A stretch of DNA of 64,000 nucleotides. It comes from JAJRTE01 sp964418585 (GTDB lineage: Bacteria; Myxococcota_A; UBA796; JAJRTE01). How positions within the stretch are numbered: the first letter of the stretch is position 1; each line of letters opens with the position of its first letter. The stretch covers positions 4,688 through 68,687 of the forward strand of contig CAYQMG010000169.1 of NCBI GenBank assembly GCA_964418585.1, in the 5' to 3' direction. Below, piece after piece: positions 18,901-26,947 of the stretch. The position numbers and the translations under genes were made by a program. The notes beneath the pieces were generated by a model that saw only the letters and a program-made list of their open reading frames with translations, made no database searches and had not been told where the DNA came from.

Positions 18901-21900
18901 CCGAACGCCGTGACGGACGGACGCCTCGTGCCAGCGCTGTCGACAGGTCCATGGCCAGGTCTTGAGTTCGCCGGGTGTCCTCGCCGAGCAGGCAGAATGC
19001 CTGGCCGCTCTCAGCGTGTCTCAGGCGTTGGAGCAGCGCGTCAAAGGTGATGGGGGCCTTTTCCTTCCAACTGCCGGGCTCCCGCGCGCCCGGCTCCGGT
19101 GTGCTTCGAATCAGGGGCACGGTCACAGGGATACGTTGGGGATCTTCCTCATCATCCTGGTCCGGCGTGCGTATCTCGAAGGTCAGCGTCAGCCGCTCCA
19201 TCTTGCCATCCACCAGAATCTCGGTCCGGTACGTCACGGCCTGTCCGAAGCTGATCGGTCCCTGGCACCACGAGGCAGGTCCCTCCCACAGGTAAGGAGC
19301 CTGTTCGTCGGGATGAAGTCCTACCCACACGCCCTCCAGTGGGTGTCCGCCCAGATTGTGGATCAGAGCCGAAACCTCGGCCACTTCATCGTCCACCTCC
19401 ACGACCCGAACCTCTCGAACCTCCAGATGAACCGCGTCCTGGAGCCGGCGGATCTCGGGACGAAGGATCCGTTGACGCCAGCGGTTTACCACCGCAGCCA
19501 CGATACGTTGCTCCAGCGTTGCGTCTTGCTTCCAACGTTGCTTGAATCCCAGCAGCGTTTCAGAGTGGGCCACCAGCACCTGGAGCCGATCGTGGAAACG
19601 CGACGTGTCGTCACGCTCCGTGGGAATCGGCGGAACCGCCGCCAGAAGCTTCGCCCGCACCGTCTCGAAGGCCCGGAGCAGCGGCTGGTGGGCCATCGGG
19701 TCGGTTCGGAACGAGGGCAGGAATTCGGGATCATCCACCAGGAATCGACTGTACTGGTCGTATTCGTGGTAGCTGAATGCCTCGAGAATGTCCTCCACCG
19801 CCCGCCGCTCGTCCGGGGCTCCCGGCAACACGTCCTCGAGGTCTTCCAGCAGGTCGCGCCAGTCCCTCAGGGCACGTTCGATGGCCGATGCGGTCGAGGC
19901 CAGAAGCAACAGGCGGTACTGTCGCACCACCATACGGGCGACCGGGTCGTCCACCACGTGGGGCAACGAAAGGGCCTCGCACACCCACTCGGCCAACCGC
20001 AAGTTGTGTTTCTCGAGCCCTCTGAGAGTGCCCAGAGCCTGGAGGGCGTTCCCCCGGTGAAGCCCAAGAAGACGTCGGCAAAACGAGCCCACGTGCGGGA
20101 GTATGTGACGTTGACTCAGCTTGCCACGAGACTGCGCCGCCAGGTGGTGCAAGGCTCGCCACCAGAAAAGGTTGTCCACACCCCGGTTCCGGTGTCGGTA
20201 CCAGAGGTGCTCGAGAGCCTTGACGTAGGCTCTGCCCACGGGGAGTTCAGACAGTCCGTAGGTCGACAGGAGCAGGGTTGCTTCCTCGTCCTCAAGGCGG
20301 TTGAGCAGCAGGCCGAGGGCCTGAATCACGTGTGCTCGCACCGGGGTCGGGCCGGGACCGGAGCCCAGCAGGCTGCGGAGACATTCGTAGGCCCTGGTTC
20401 GTTCCCCGGGTTCTCGGTCCAGCCCCTCCAGCAAGGTCCCGACAAGGGCTCGAGCCGTCTGGCGGTTTCCAAGCAGGATCGGGCCCTGCCGTTCCAGGAA
20501 TCCGACCAGGGTTCGGACCGAGTGGCGTCCTTGCCAGAATGCAGCCAGGGCCAGGGAAGCCGGGTCGCGGGTCCGCGTCGCCAGGTGGCGGGCCGTGGGC
20601 TCCGAAATCAGGTCCGCAATTTGCCTCACAATCGGCTCCACCGCTTCCCGCGGGTCTCCGGCCACCACTTCGATCACCGTCGCCGTGCCGGCTCGAGACG
20701 ATACCAGCAGGTGGTCCCGAGCGAGTCCGGGAAACCGGAATGGAACCAGGCCGGTGGGGTAACGTTCCACCACTGTGGACGCGAGGACCTCGCCGTTCTT
20801 GAGCAGCAGCAAGGTGCCATCGTCGGCCGCGGCGACGAAACGGTCTTCCCCGGCCACCACCACGTGGCAGAGGTCGGTGATTCCCCTCGGAGACTGGTAG
20901 AGCCAGCACAGTTCGGGATCGTTCGATGGCGACGTGGGTTCCCCGAATGCCAGCACGAAACCGTTGGCGAGCCCCACCAGAAGAAGGCGTGTCGGCCGCC
21001 CCTGCCCGGTGGTCCTGAGACGGGCCACGGTCACCGCGGTCACCGGTGCCCCCATGGACAGCGCGCTGCGGCTGCACTCGAGCCGACCGTGCTCGAACCT
21101 CAGGTCGGAATAGACGAGCAATTCGGCCGCCCCGTCGACGAGCAGGGAGGGGTCTCGAGGCCATCGTGCCAGGATCACATGTTGAACCGGAGCCGACAGG
21201 TGGGCTTCGAGCAGGGGAGAAACGCCGAGTCGAGCGGTCAGCCCGCCCTCTGTCTGCTCTTCCATCTCCACAGCCACCACGCTCAGCCGCCCATCCGCCT
21301 GGCCAATGACCACCACAGGCTGCGTGCTCGAACCGTGTGGAAGCTCGAGCAGGGTCAACGCGGTGACCGGTTCATCGAGAGGGAGCGCCGGGTTTGCGAG
21401 CGAGCGGATGCGCGTCTGTCCGCTCGAGCGGTTGACTGCGAACAGGGCCAACCGGTCGTTGGTGGCAGCAGCCAGGAGTGTTTCACCACCGGGGCGGGGC
21501 ATCGAGGCGAGCGCCACTGCGTCCGGGAATGGTTGGAACGCGGTGGGCTCCGGAATCTCGAACGAGGGGTGGATCTGGAACACCTGAATCCCGGTGTCCA
21601 GAAGGGCTGCGAGTCTAACTGGAATCTGGGGGTCTTCCGTCGATGAGGGGGTCCGTTCCAGAATTCGTACCGCCCGGCGTACTCCGTGCAGGGAAATCGT
21701 CCGGCTGAGAGGGTGAGTGTGGCGACGCCAGGCGAAGAGTGCAGCCCGGCGCAGATGTTTCACCTTTTCGTCCCAGGACCCGGCGTCTTGGGCCGCCCGG
21801 AGTTCTTCCTGGGTTCCCTGTCCCCAGTTCGGGGACATGTGGGGCCATGGAGACAGGACCTGTGGGGCTCGGGCTCGATATTGGTCAAACGTTTCACGGG

Positions 21901-23485
21901 GCAGCCACTGGTGCTGAAGTCTTCGCAACAGCCGTTCCACTCTCCTCCGCGCGTCCCCATGGGAAGCCGGCCCGATGATGGCGAGCACACCGAACAGCAT
22001 GTCCAGCCTGACGTCGTCCACCGGAACCCCTTCCGGATGGGTGCGAGTCAGGTCCTGCACTGTGGAGTGAAACAGCAGCGTGAGGAAACGCACGACCACG
22101 CTTTGCAAGTCGTCGCTCGTCCAGGCGGCATCGAAGAAAAGACGAATCAGTCCCTGGCGGACCAGTTCGAGCCGGTCGTCAGAGAGGGACGCTTCCCGGA
22201 GCATTCGCTCGATGAGGAGCATGCACAGGTAAGGCCGTCCGCCCGGCCGTTCCAGCCGCGGGGGCGCGTCGGGGGACGATGGTGTTGGAGCCCCGGTTCG
22301 TTTGGAGTCCGGTCCCGACTCGGCCCGGCCCTGGGTACCTCGATCCGCCCCTGTTGTCGCTGTGTCCGGAAGACAGGCGGTCAGCAGGTGTTCCAGTGGA
22401 ATGTTGGTCTTGGTGAGCAGCGTTTCGATGCGGCGTTCCACGCGGTCGATGTCGGAGAACTCGTGGAACACCAGGAGGCCGTCAGGAGATGTGGTGACCA
22501 GTCGGCTCCGTTCTCGGCCGGCCAGGGTCGCAGCCACGAGTCCCCTTCCGGTGTCGTGTTTCCATCGCGGGCTTCCGGTCGCCGGGTCCAGGGCAAAGAT
22601 CATCCCGTCCGCCATGGCCGCCAGGAGAGTCTGGTGCTCACCCTGGCGTCGCAGAAGCAGTGCCTGAACCGGGCTGGGGGTGTCGAGCGAGATCAAGGTC
22701 CTGGGATGAGCCGTGGAGTTGCCGAACGGGTCTTCCACGCAGCAGACTTCGTTCGCCCGGGAGATGAAATAGAGCGTTCGGCCGTCGAACACTGGATGGT
22801 GCAGGGGGTGGGCCGCCCGATGAATGAGGCGCCAGGACTCGTGCGCAGCGGCTCGAGCCAGGAGCTGGTAAATGGGTCGGTTCTCGTGATTTCGAACCCG
22901 ACGAACCTCGGTTTGAACCCCGTCCATCGCCGGGGCCGCGTTGACCCCTATCCCGACCAGGCCGGCCGATACCTGTCGGCGTCGGGACAGCACGGCGACT
23001 TCGTTGTCCTCGGACACGTCGATGCGATACTGGCGTGCACCCTGGCCGTCGCTGCAGACGACGATGGCTTCCACGGCGTCGAGATGGCCCACCACCTGGA
23101 AGGTGACCCCGATGGGGGCAGATTCCACAGGCAGAGACCACTGAAGGAGCCGACGCCTCCCTTCGCCCTCGAGCGCCAGGAGGAGCAGGTGGACCCGCTG
23201 TCGGCCCAGGCCAACGAGGACTGTGCGCTGGAACGCGCGGTCCGGGAACGCCGCCAGCCGGTGTAGTTCGAAATCCAGAATGGCGGCCTCGACCTCGAGC
23301 AACGGTTGTACGAGGAAGGGGACCAGGCCGTCGATATCGTCGAGCAGGCGCCTGGTGGCGTGCTCGGTCGCCGGTTGTCCAGTGCCACCCGCGCCTGGTG
23401 TGGAGCCGTGCAGCAGCCGTTCGTAGACTCTGAACTGGCTGTTGACTGACTGAAGATCGACAGGTGTCCAGGGGGAGGAAGCCAT
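15938..23485 (-). CDS. Giant propeller protein with degenerate and intact ATPase modules
   Basis: A 2515-residue protein of unknown function. Residues about 230-340 show PQQ-type propeller blades (for example MADGMIFALDPATGSPRWKH). About 645-940 form a second propeller-like region. About 940-1340 is helical. About 1355-1460 is an Ig-like beta domain. About 1478-1710 resembles an ATPase with a lost P-loop (LLGEDTRRTQD). The C-terminus is an intact AAA/STAND-type ATPase: FVGRESEI, Walker A GSRKIGKTS (Lys2189), Walker B VVLLLDEIDG (Asp2261-Glu2262), sensor-like RLVMAGY, then a winged-helix-like end. No signal peptide or clear membrane helix is seen, so it is probably cytoplasmic. The ATG at 23485 lacks a Shine-Dalgarno sequence and sits at the expected start point of a -10 element, suggesting a leaderless mRNA. 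In-frame codons extend upstream to 24100, but that part is Arg/Pro-rich and looks non-coding. It is upstream of, and probably functions with, the 926-residue membrane protein. Confidence 0.8.
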   Translation of the reverse strand: MASSPWTPVDLQSVNSQFRVYERLLHGSTPGAGGTGQPATEHATRRLLDDIDGLVPFLVQPLLEVEAAILDFELHRLAAFPDRAFQRTVLVGLGRQRVHLLLLALEGEGRRRLLQWSLPVESAPIGVTFQVVGHLDAVEAIVVCSDGQGARQYRIDVSEDNEVAVLSRRRQVSAGLVGIGVNAAPAMDGVQTEVRRVRNHENRPIYQLLARAAAHESWRLIHRAAHPLHHPVFDGRTLYFISRANEVCCVEDPFGNSTAHPRTLISLDTPSPVQALLLRRQGEHQTLLAAMADGMIFALDPATGSPRWKHDTGRGLVAATLAGRERSRLVTTSPDGLLVFHEFSDIDRVERRIETLLTKTNIPLEHLLTACLPDTATTGADRGTQGRAESGPDSKRTGAPTPSSPDAPPRLERPGGRPYLCMLLIERMLREASLSDDRLELVRQGLIRLFFDAAWTSDDLQSVVVRFLTLLFHSTVQDLTRTHPEGVPVDDVRLDMLFGVLAIIGPASHGDARRRVERLLRRLQHQWLPRETFDQYRARAPQVLSPWPHMSPNWGQGTQEELRAAQDAGSWDEKVKHLRRAALFAWRRHTHPLSRTISLHGVRRAVRILERTPSSTEDPQIPVRLAALLDTGIQVFQIHPSFEIPEPTAFQPFPDAVALASMPRPGGETLLAAATNDRLALFAVNRSSGQTRIRSLANPALPLDEPVTALTLLELPHGSSTQPVVVIGQADGRLSVVAVEMEEQTEGGLTARLGVSPLLEAHLSAPVQHVILARWPRDPSLLVDGAAELLVYSDLRFEHGRLECSRSALSMGAPVTAVTVARLRTTGQGRPTRLLLVGLANGFVLAFGEPTSPSNDPELCWLYQSPRGITDLCHVVVAGEDRFVAAADDGTLLLLKNGEVLASTVVERYPTGLVPFRFPGLARDHLLVSSRAGTATVIEVVAGDPREAVEPIVRQIADLISEPTARHLATRTRDPASLALAAFWQGRHSVRTLVGFLERQGPILLGNRQTARALVGTLLEGLDREPGERTRAYECLRSLLGSGPGPTPVRAHVIQALGLLLNRLEDEEATLLLSTYGLSELPVGRAYVKALEHLWYRHRNRGVDNLFWWRALHHLAAQSRGKLSQRHILPHVGSFCRRLLGLHRGNALQALGTLRGLEKHNLRLAEWVCEALSLPHVVDDPVARMVVRQYRLLLLASTASAIERALRDWRDLLEDLEDVLPGAPDERRAVEDILEAFSYHEYDQYSRFLVDDPEFLPSFRTDPMAHQPLLRAFETVRAKLLAAVPPIPTERDDTSRFHDRLQVLVAHSETLLGFKQRWKQDATLEQRIVAAVVNRWRQRILRPEIRRLQDAVHLEVREVRVVEVDDEVAEVSALIHNLGGHPLEGVWVGLHPDEQAPYLWEGPASWCQGPISFGQAVTYRTEILVDGKMERLTLTFEIRTPDQDDEEDPQRIPVTVPLIRSTPEPGAREPGSWKEKAPITFDALLQRLRHAESGQAFCLLGEDTRRTQDLAMDLSTALARGVRPSRRSVVLLDLTSLIARARRADEGGPPAWWLTSRLARELLTRRLIDQAPERGTLRADPAAVLEQVLYQAVESAESLWVMFLKTSRAFGSLPGDAASEIIRWLSDLVDHPSHKVHLLLVMDRATLTRIALPPSPFAGRVHPIDIDLPYPAGNPRSREEHLNRAREILDRSRVVVSRPILRKLVAHAGWNLSIVQVLAESLANYRAESWLGWGADERTVQGEPEELHLFLQKVLPTLTRPFKERVRTLPFLHRLALAAVGSARTRVGRKDLRSGMILADDVMTRVRAKGNRSKRLYAANAVLFQGDVKYLRVTVGAVRGHLQAGLFRSLDYRCALSHLLAVMDVERLMSDLDTLGLVRRVSGFDEPCYAVAIPLFRRWLAANHPFEPGEEATLRHRLLEAEDVAGRIPLSLYPVLQRRLGSKGQVKDFLVFLGLLPGSGPQASEVLESAVSRWERLVSLARRFRAWSEKPGTETFRNLVREWASLFSVESSNLREEHIDGLQAFTLDLSSLRIPRLSRARVFGAPDGVTFLEMEHLREIVQRADLAEPSDEPGSHGIGFIFERKGGPDSGWGEETMSSERELLGERLLRLTERRLAHVALARDGRRAFLDLLTDAGFQFKHISPYQLVGPLMGRAMDVLFVGRESEIDEILRHPDKAFAVVGSRKIGKTSLLLKIRELLMTSLGERARVIYLDCARLDPDAVWREIGRSLQGPDLDPGRARLQLTERLKHGRHPVVLLLDEIDGIYDHPGEAAEREAETLMWNLRSLVNAGVLRLVMAGYVKVHELRHNPRSAFHNFTTFIRLGALSLEAARSLVRNPLGALDIELASQGLLDMVVERTYRVPWIIQLFCDQLIARLDERLARERRLDRRIQREDVDGVAVQIEEQLYTHFTSPRVMTQAQQLILLTMVAAGIDRFTEDELRTVLESEFGPEIWRIIPFDSLHRALDNLTLTLALTVQDGVYSFPLDMYPSVIRNRLGDVRPRVRRIHEELSRT

Positions 23486-23491
23486 GATAGG

Positions 23492-23500
23492 ATCATAGCA
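23492..23500 (-). promoter_or_regulatory. Extended -10 element of the giant ATPase gene
   Basis: On the minus strand TGCTATGAT (TGn plus a 5/6 -10 box) ends six bases before the ATG at 23485. Transcription would therefore begin at or next to the start codon. No -35 box is visible. Confidence 0.4.
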
Positions 23501-23528
23501 GGAAGGGGTGACAGGGGGCAATGGGCGT

Positions 23529-23549
23529 TCCGGACAGAGTGTGTCCGGA
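23529..23549. promoter_or_regulatory. Palindromic operator candidate between divergent promoters
   Basis: A perfect inverted repeat, TCCGGACA-N5-TGTCCGGA, lies between the -10 of the giant gene (23492-23500, minus) and the promoter at 23579-23607 (plus). Its length and position fit a dimeric repressor or activator site; the regulator is not identified. Confidence 0.4.
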
Positions 23550-23578
23550 GAAAAGAGTGACTCATTCGAATTATCCTG

Positions 23579-23607
23579 TTGACACCTTGAGACGCCCACG
23601 TTAGACT
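23579..23607 (+). promoter_or_regulatory. Strong sigma-70 promoter, distal promoter of the ribosomal operon
   Basis: A perfect TTGACA (23579-23584), a 17-base spacer and TAGACT (23602-23607). Transcription would start near 23614, giving a leader of about 460 bases to rpsJ unless it serves a small RNA in between. Confidence 0.55.
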
Positions 23608-23995
23608 TTGGACCGCTTTTTTCGGGGGCACCCCTTGGTTCCTCGCGAGCGCCGTAACGGGAGCCGCGCGAGCGGCCGTCAGCCCGTGGCGGACTCGGGA
23701 TGCTTCCAACCCAGCGGGGGGGCGCGATTGTCAAGCGCGTGAATCCTTGCCCAGGGCGCCGCCTTGCGGTGCTGTGGGGATATCGGACGGGCGAATGCCC
23801 GGCGCTGATCCGCACGGGGTGAGGGCACGCAGGTCGTAGCGCCGGATCGCGGACAGTTGAGAGGGCGAATCGCCGGGGTAACGGCGTCACCAGGACGAAC
23901 CGCGAACGGCAGTGTCCACGCATCGATTGGAGTCGGTTGAGCGTGCCGGCATCACGGGATCGCACGGCTGATCCCGCGGCGGGCTTCGATAATTG
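23608..23995 (+). other. Long non-coding leader before rpsJ
   Basis: Nearly 390 bases between two plus-strand promoters with no convincing gene in any frame. The stretch is rich in short GC inverted repeats, so it may be a structured leader or an unidentified small RNA. I compared it by eye with 6S RNA, tmRNA, RNase P RNA and SRP RNA landmarks and saw none. Confidence 0.35.
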
Positions 23996-24024
23996 TTGAC
24001 CTTTTCGGCCTGTTCTGCTATTGG
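23996..24024 (+). promoter_or_regulatory. Proximal promoter of the ribosomal protein superoperon
   Basis: TTGACC (23996-24001), a 17-base spacer and TATTGG (24019-24024), in a locally AT-richer stretch. Transcription would start about 45 bases before rpsJ. The -35 box is good (5/6) and the -10 is weak. Confidence 0.45.
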
Positions 24025-24077
24025 CTGATGGCTTCGCGTTCCCGGTGGGGGAGCGCATTGTCGATCCTGGGGATGAG

Positions 24078-24389
24078 ATGTCTGAACAGAAGATCCGCAT
24101 TCGATTGAAAGCCTTCGATCACAGGATACTGGACCGCTCCGCCAAGGAGATCGTCGAGACGGCCCAGAAGACCGGCGCTCGAGTTCGGGGTCCCGTGCCG
24201 ATGCCGACGGGTATCAACAAGTACACCGTGCTTCGTTCGCCGCATGTGGACAAAAAGTCTCGTGAGCAGTTCGAGATTCGCACCCACAAGCGTCTCGTCG
24301 ACATTCTCGAGCCCACGCACCAGACCATCGACGCGTTGATGAAGCTCGACCTGTCGGCTGGGGTCGATGTCGAGATCAAGCTGCTGTGA
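24078..24389 (+). CDS. rpsJ: 30S ribosomal protein S10
   Basis: A 103-residue protein with the full S10 pattern: IRIRLKAFDH near the start, GPVPMPT in the middle and DALMKLDLSAGVDVEIKL at the end. It binds 16S rRNA in the 30S head and, as NusE, also joins antitermination complexes. The ATG at 24078 follows GGGGATGAG. It is the first gene of the superoperon. The next gene is rplD, 23 bases on, so rplC is skipped. Confidence 0.97.
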   Translation: MSEQKIRIRLKAFDHRILDRSAKEIVETAQKTGARVRGPVPMPTGINKYTVLRSPHVDKKSREQFEIRTHKRLVDILEPTHQTIDALMKLDLSAGVDVEIKLL

Positions 24390-24412
24390 GGGGCAGAGGG
24401 AGGTCTTTCATC

Positions 24413-25036
24413 ATGCCAACCATTCCTGTGATGAATCAACTCGGCGAGAAGGTTGACGAGATCGAGTTGAGCGACGAAGTGTTCGCGGCTGAGATCAAGG
24501 AGCACCTCCTTCACGACGTGGTGCGGATGCAGCTTGCGAACAGGCGTTCGGCCAATCCGAGCACGAAGACCCGGGCGATGGTATCCGGGGGTGGGCGGAA
24601 GCCCTATCGCCAGAAAGGGACCGGGCGTGCCCGGCACGGAACCATCCGGGCGGTCCAGTTCCGGGGAGGGGGCGTCGCGTTCGGCCCCAACGGTCGCAAG
24701 TACACGATCCGGCTGAACAAGAAGGTTCGGCGTGCGGCGCTCCGATCCGCGTTGACCCTTCGGCTTTCCAGCAACGACCTGATCGTGGTGGATGAAATCA
24801 CGCTCAACCGTCCGAAGACCAAGGCGTTCCTGGAGACGGCGTCACGGCTTGGTGCGGACAAGGCGCTTTACGTGCTTGGCGATGCGGACGAGAATGTCAT
24901 GCTTTCGGCCCGCAATGTCCAGGCGGTCAAGGTGCTGCCTGCTGTGGGGTTGAACGTGTACGACATCCTGAAGTATCCCCGGCTTGTCCTGACGAGACCT
25001 GCGGTGGAGAAGATCGAAGAGAGGTTGAAGGTATGA
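24413..25036 (+). CDS. rplD: 50S ribosomal protein L4
   Basis: A 207-residue protein with the L4 core signature RKPYRQKGTGRARHGTIR, whose extended loop lines the peptide exit tunnel. L4 binds 23S rRNA and in enterobacteria also represses its own operon; whether that holds here is unknown. The ATG at 24413 is preceded by GGGAGG. The last 4 bases overlap rplW (ATGA), implying translational coupling. Confidence 0.97.
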   Translation: MPTIPVMNQLGEKVDEIELSDEVFAAEIKEHLLHDVVRMQLANRRSANPSTKTRAMVSGGGRKPYRQKGTGRARHGTIRAVQFRGGGVAFGPNGRKYTIRLNKKVRRAALRSALTLRLSSNDLIVVDEITLNRPKTKAFLETASRLGADKALYVLGDADENVMLSARNVQAVKVLPAVGLNVYDILKYPRLVLTRPAVEKIEERLKV

Positions 25037-25326
25037 AGCCCATCTACGAGATCATCAAGCGACCGTTGCTCACGGAGAAGGGCACGACGCTCGAAGAGGA
25101 TCACAACATCTACTGCTTCGAGGTCGGGATGTCCGCCAACAAGATCGAGATCAAGGCGGCCATCGAGGAGCTGTTCGACGTGGAAGTGGCGAGCGTTCGG
25201 ACATTGATCGTTCGGGGCAAGCAGAAGCGGTTCGGTCGAAAGGTGGGGAGGCGCCCCAACTGGAAGAAGGCCTACGTCAAGGTCAAGGGCGACCGCCAGA
25301 TCGACCTGTTGAACCCTGTTACGTAA
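25033..25326 (+). CDS. rplW: 50S ribosomal protein L23
   Basis: A 97-residue protein beginning MKPIYEIIKRPLLTEKGTTL, the typical L23 start, and containing ANKIEIKAAIEELFDV. L23 sits at the exit-tunnel rim and docks trigger factor and SRP. It overlaps the rplD stop. It is followed by an 82-base gap before rplB. Confidence 0.97.
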   Translation: MKPIYEIIKRPLLTEKGTTLEEDHNIYCFEVGMSANKIEIKAAIEELFDVEVASVRTLIVRGKQKRFGRKVGRRPNWKKAYVKVKGDRQIDLLNPVT

Positions 25327-25408
25327 TGACACCGAGGTCGCCCGTGAGCCCGTAGGCGGGCCGGAGGCGAGCAGAGCGAGAACTCGAGCAAGGCCAGGGT
25401 AGCGAACC

Positions 25409-26230
25409 ATGGGAATCAAGACCTTCAAACCGACATCGCCAGGCCGGCGCTTTCAGACCGTGTCCGATTTTGCGGACGTGACGGCCAAGAAGCCCTACAA
25501 GGGTTTGACCGGACCGCTCAGGCGGCACGGCGGCCGCAACAACACGGGCCGGATCACTGCGCGTTTTCAGGGTGGTGGGCACAAGCGGCGTTACCGGCAC
25601 ATCGATTTCAAGCGGGCCAAGCGGGATGTGGTGGGGCGTGTCAAGGCGCTCGAGTATGATCCCAACCGGTCGGCGCGAATCGCGCTCATCGCCTACGCGG
25701 ACGGCGAGAAGTCCTACATCCTTGCGCCGGTGGGTCTCGAGGTTGGGGACACGGTGGTATCGAGCGAGGAAGCGGACATTCGGCCGGGCAATGCGCTCCC
25801 CCTTCGGCGAATCCCTTTGGGGACTCAGGTCCACAATGTGGAGCTGAAGATCGGCAAGGGCGGGCAGATGGTACGGAGTGCCGGGACGTTCGCCCAGGTG
25901 ATGGCCAAGGAAGGCAAGCACTGTCTCCTGCGGCTTCCCTCCGGGGAGCTGCGGAAGGTTCATCTGGAGTGTTACGCCACGGTGGGGCAGGTCAGCAACC
26001 TCGACCACGAGAACATTTCCTATGGAAAGGCGGGCCGGCGGCGTTGGCTTGGCCGGCGGCCGCACAACCGTGGCACCAGCATGAACCCGATCGACCATCC
26101 GCACGGTGGTGGTGAGGGCAAGACCAAGGGCGGGCGCAACCCGGTGACCCCGTGGGGGATTCCCACGAAGGGTTACAAGACCCGCAAGAACCTGAGGACC
26201 GACAAGTTCATCGTCAAGAGACGCAAATAG
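25409..26230 (+). CDS. rplB: 50S ribosomal protein L2
   Basis: A 273-residue protein of normal L2 length. GIKTFKPTSPGRR, RHGGRNNTGRIT and the C-terminal NPIDHPHGGGEGKTKGGRNP are all conserved; the last carries the His near the peptidyl transferase centre. The start has only a weak AGGG upstream, suggesting coupling to upstream translation. Confidence 0.98.
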   Translation: MGIKTFKPTSPGRRFQTVSDFADVTAKKPYKGLTGPLRRHGGRNNTGRITARFQGGGHKRRYRHIDFKRAKRDVVGRVKALEYDPNRSARIALIAYADGEKSYILAPVGLEVGDTVVSSEEADIRPGNALPLRRIPLGTQVHNVELKIGKGGQMVRSAGTFAQVMAKEGKHCLLRLPSGELRKVHLECYATVGQVSNLDHENISYGKAGRRRWLGRRPHNRGTSMNPIDHPHGGGEGKTKGGRNPVTPWGIPTKGYKTRKNLRTDKFIVKRRK

Positions 26231-26249
26231 GTGCAAGTGAGGAGTTGGA

Positions 26250-26531
26250 ATGGCGCGTTCTGTGAAAAAGGGACCGTTCGTGGATGAGCACCTCATGAAA
26301 AAGGTGCGCGAAGCCACGCGGAGCAGGAGCACGAAGGTCATCAAGACCTGGTCTCGCCGTTCGACCATCGTCCCGGAGATGATCGGGCTGACCTTCGCCG
26401 TTCACAACGGGAGAAAGTTCTTGCCGGTCTTCGTGACCGAGAACCTGGTCGGCCACAAGCTCGGTGAGTTCGCCCCCACGCGCGTCTTTCACGGGCATGC
26501 GGGGGACCGCAGGGGTCGGGTGAAGCGCTAG
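26250..26531 (+). CDS. rpsS: 30S ribosomal protein S19
   Basis: A 93-residue protein: MARSVKKGPFVDEHLMKKV at the start and TWSRRSTIVPEMIG in the centre. S19 forms a complex with S13 in the 30S head and contacts the A-site tRNA. The upstream GGAGTTGGA acts as ribosome binding site. Confidence 0.97.
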   Translation: MARSVKKGPFVDEHLMKKVREATRSRSTKVIKTWSRRSTIVPEMIGLTFAVHNGRKFLPVFVTENLVGHKLGEFAPTRVFHGHAGDRRGRVKR

Positions 26532-26580
26532 GAGCTTGAGAGCGGTCGCGCTGCACACCCCGGAACGAATAGGATTGAAC

Positions 26581-26919
26581 ATGGATGCAAGAGCCATTCA
26601 CAGACATGCACGGGTGGCGCCGCGGAAGGTTCGGCTGGTCGCCGACCTCGTGCGGGGACTGCCGGTACCGAGAGCGCTGGAGATCCTGGCATTCACCAGG
26701 AAGGCTGCGGCGCCGGTTCTTACCAAGGTCATCAATTCCGCGGTGGCGAACGCCACGCAGAAAGGTGACGTGGATGTCGACGGGCTGGTGATATCCAAGA
26801 TCACCGTCGATCAGGGGCCCATGCTGAAGCGCTACCTTCCCAGGGCGATGGGCCGGGCCACCATGATCCAGAAGAAGACGAGCCACATCACGGTGGTCGT
26901 GGAGGATGAATCCGAGTGA
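26581..26919 (+). CDS. rplV: 50S ribosomal protein L22
   Basis: A 112-residue protein with RVAPRKVRLVADLVRG and the C-terminal hairpin region around PRAMGRATMIQKKTSHIT that reaches into the exit tunnel. Macrolide-resistance changes map to this hairpin in other bacteria. The ATG at 26581 begins the conserved N-terminus. Confidence 0.97.
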   Translation: MDARAIHRHARVAPRKVRLVADLVRGLPVPRALEILAFTRKAAAPVLTKVINSAVANATQKGDVDVDGLVISKITVDQGPMLKRYLPRAMGRATMIQKKTSHITVVVEDESE

Positions 26920-26947
26920 ACCGTGTCGGGTGCGAAGGAGATACTCT

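Noticed and set aside
23486..24100. N-terminal extension of the giant protein to 24100.
   Set aside because: The added 205 codons are Arg/Pro/Ser-rich, overlap the rpsJ start and promoters, and lack domain character.
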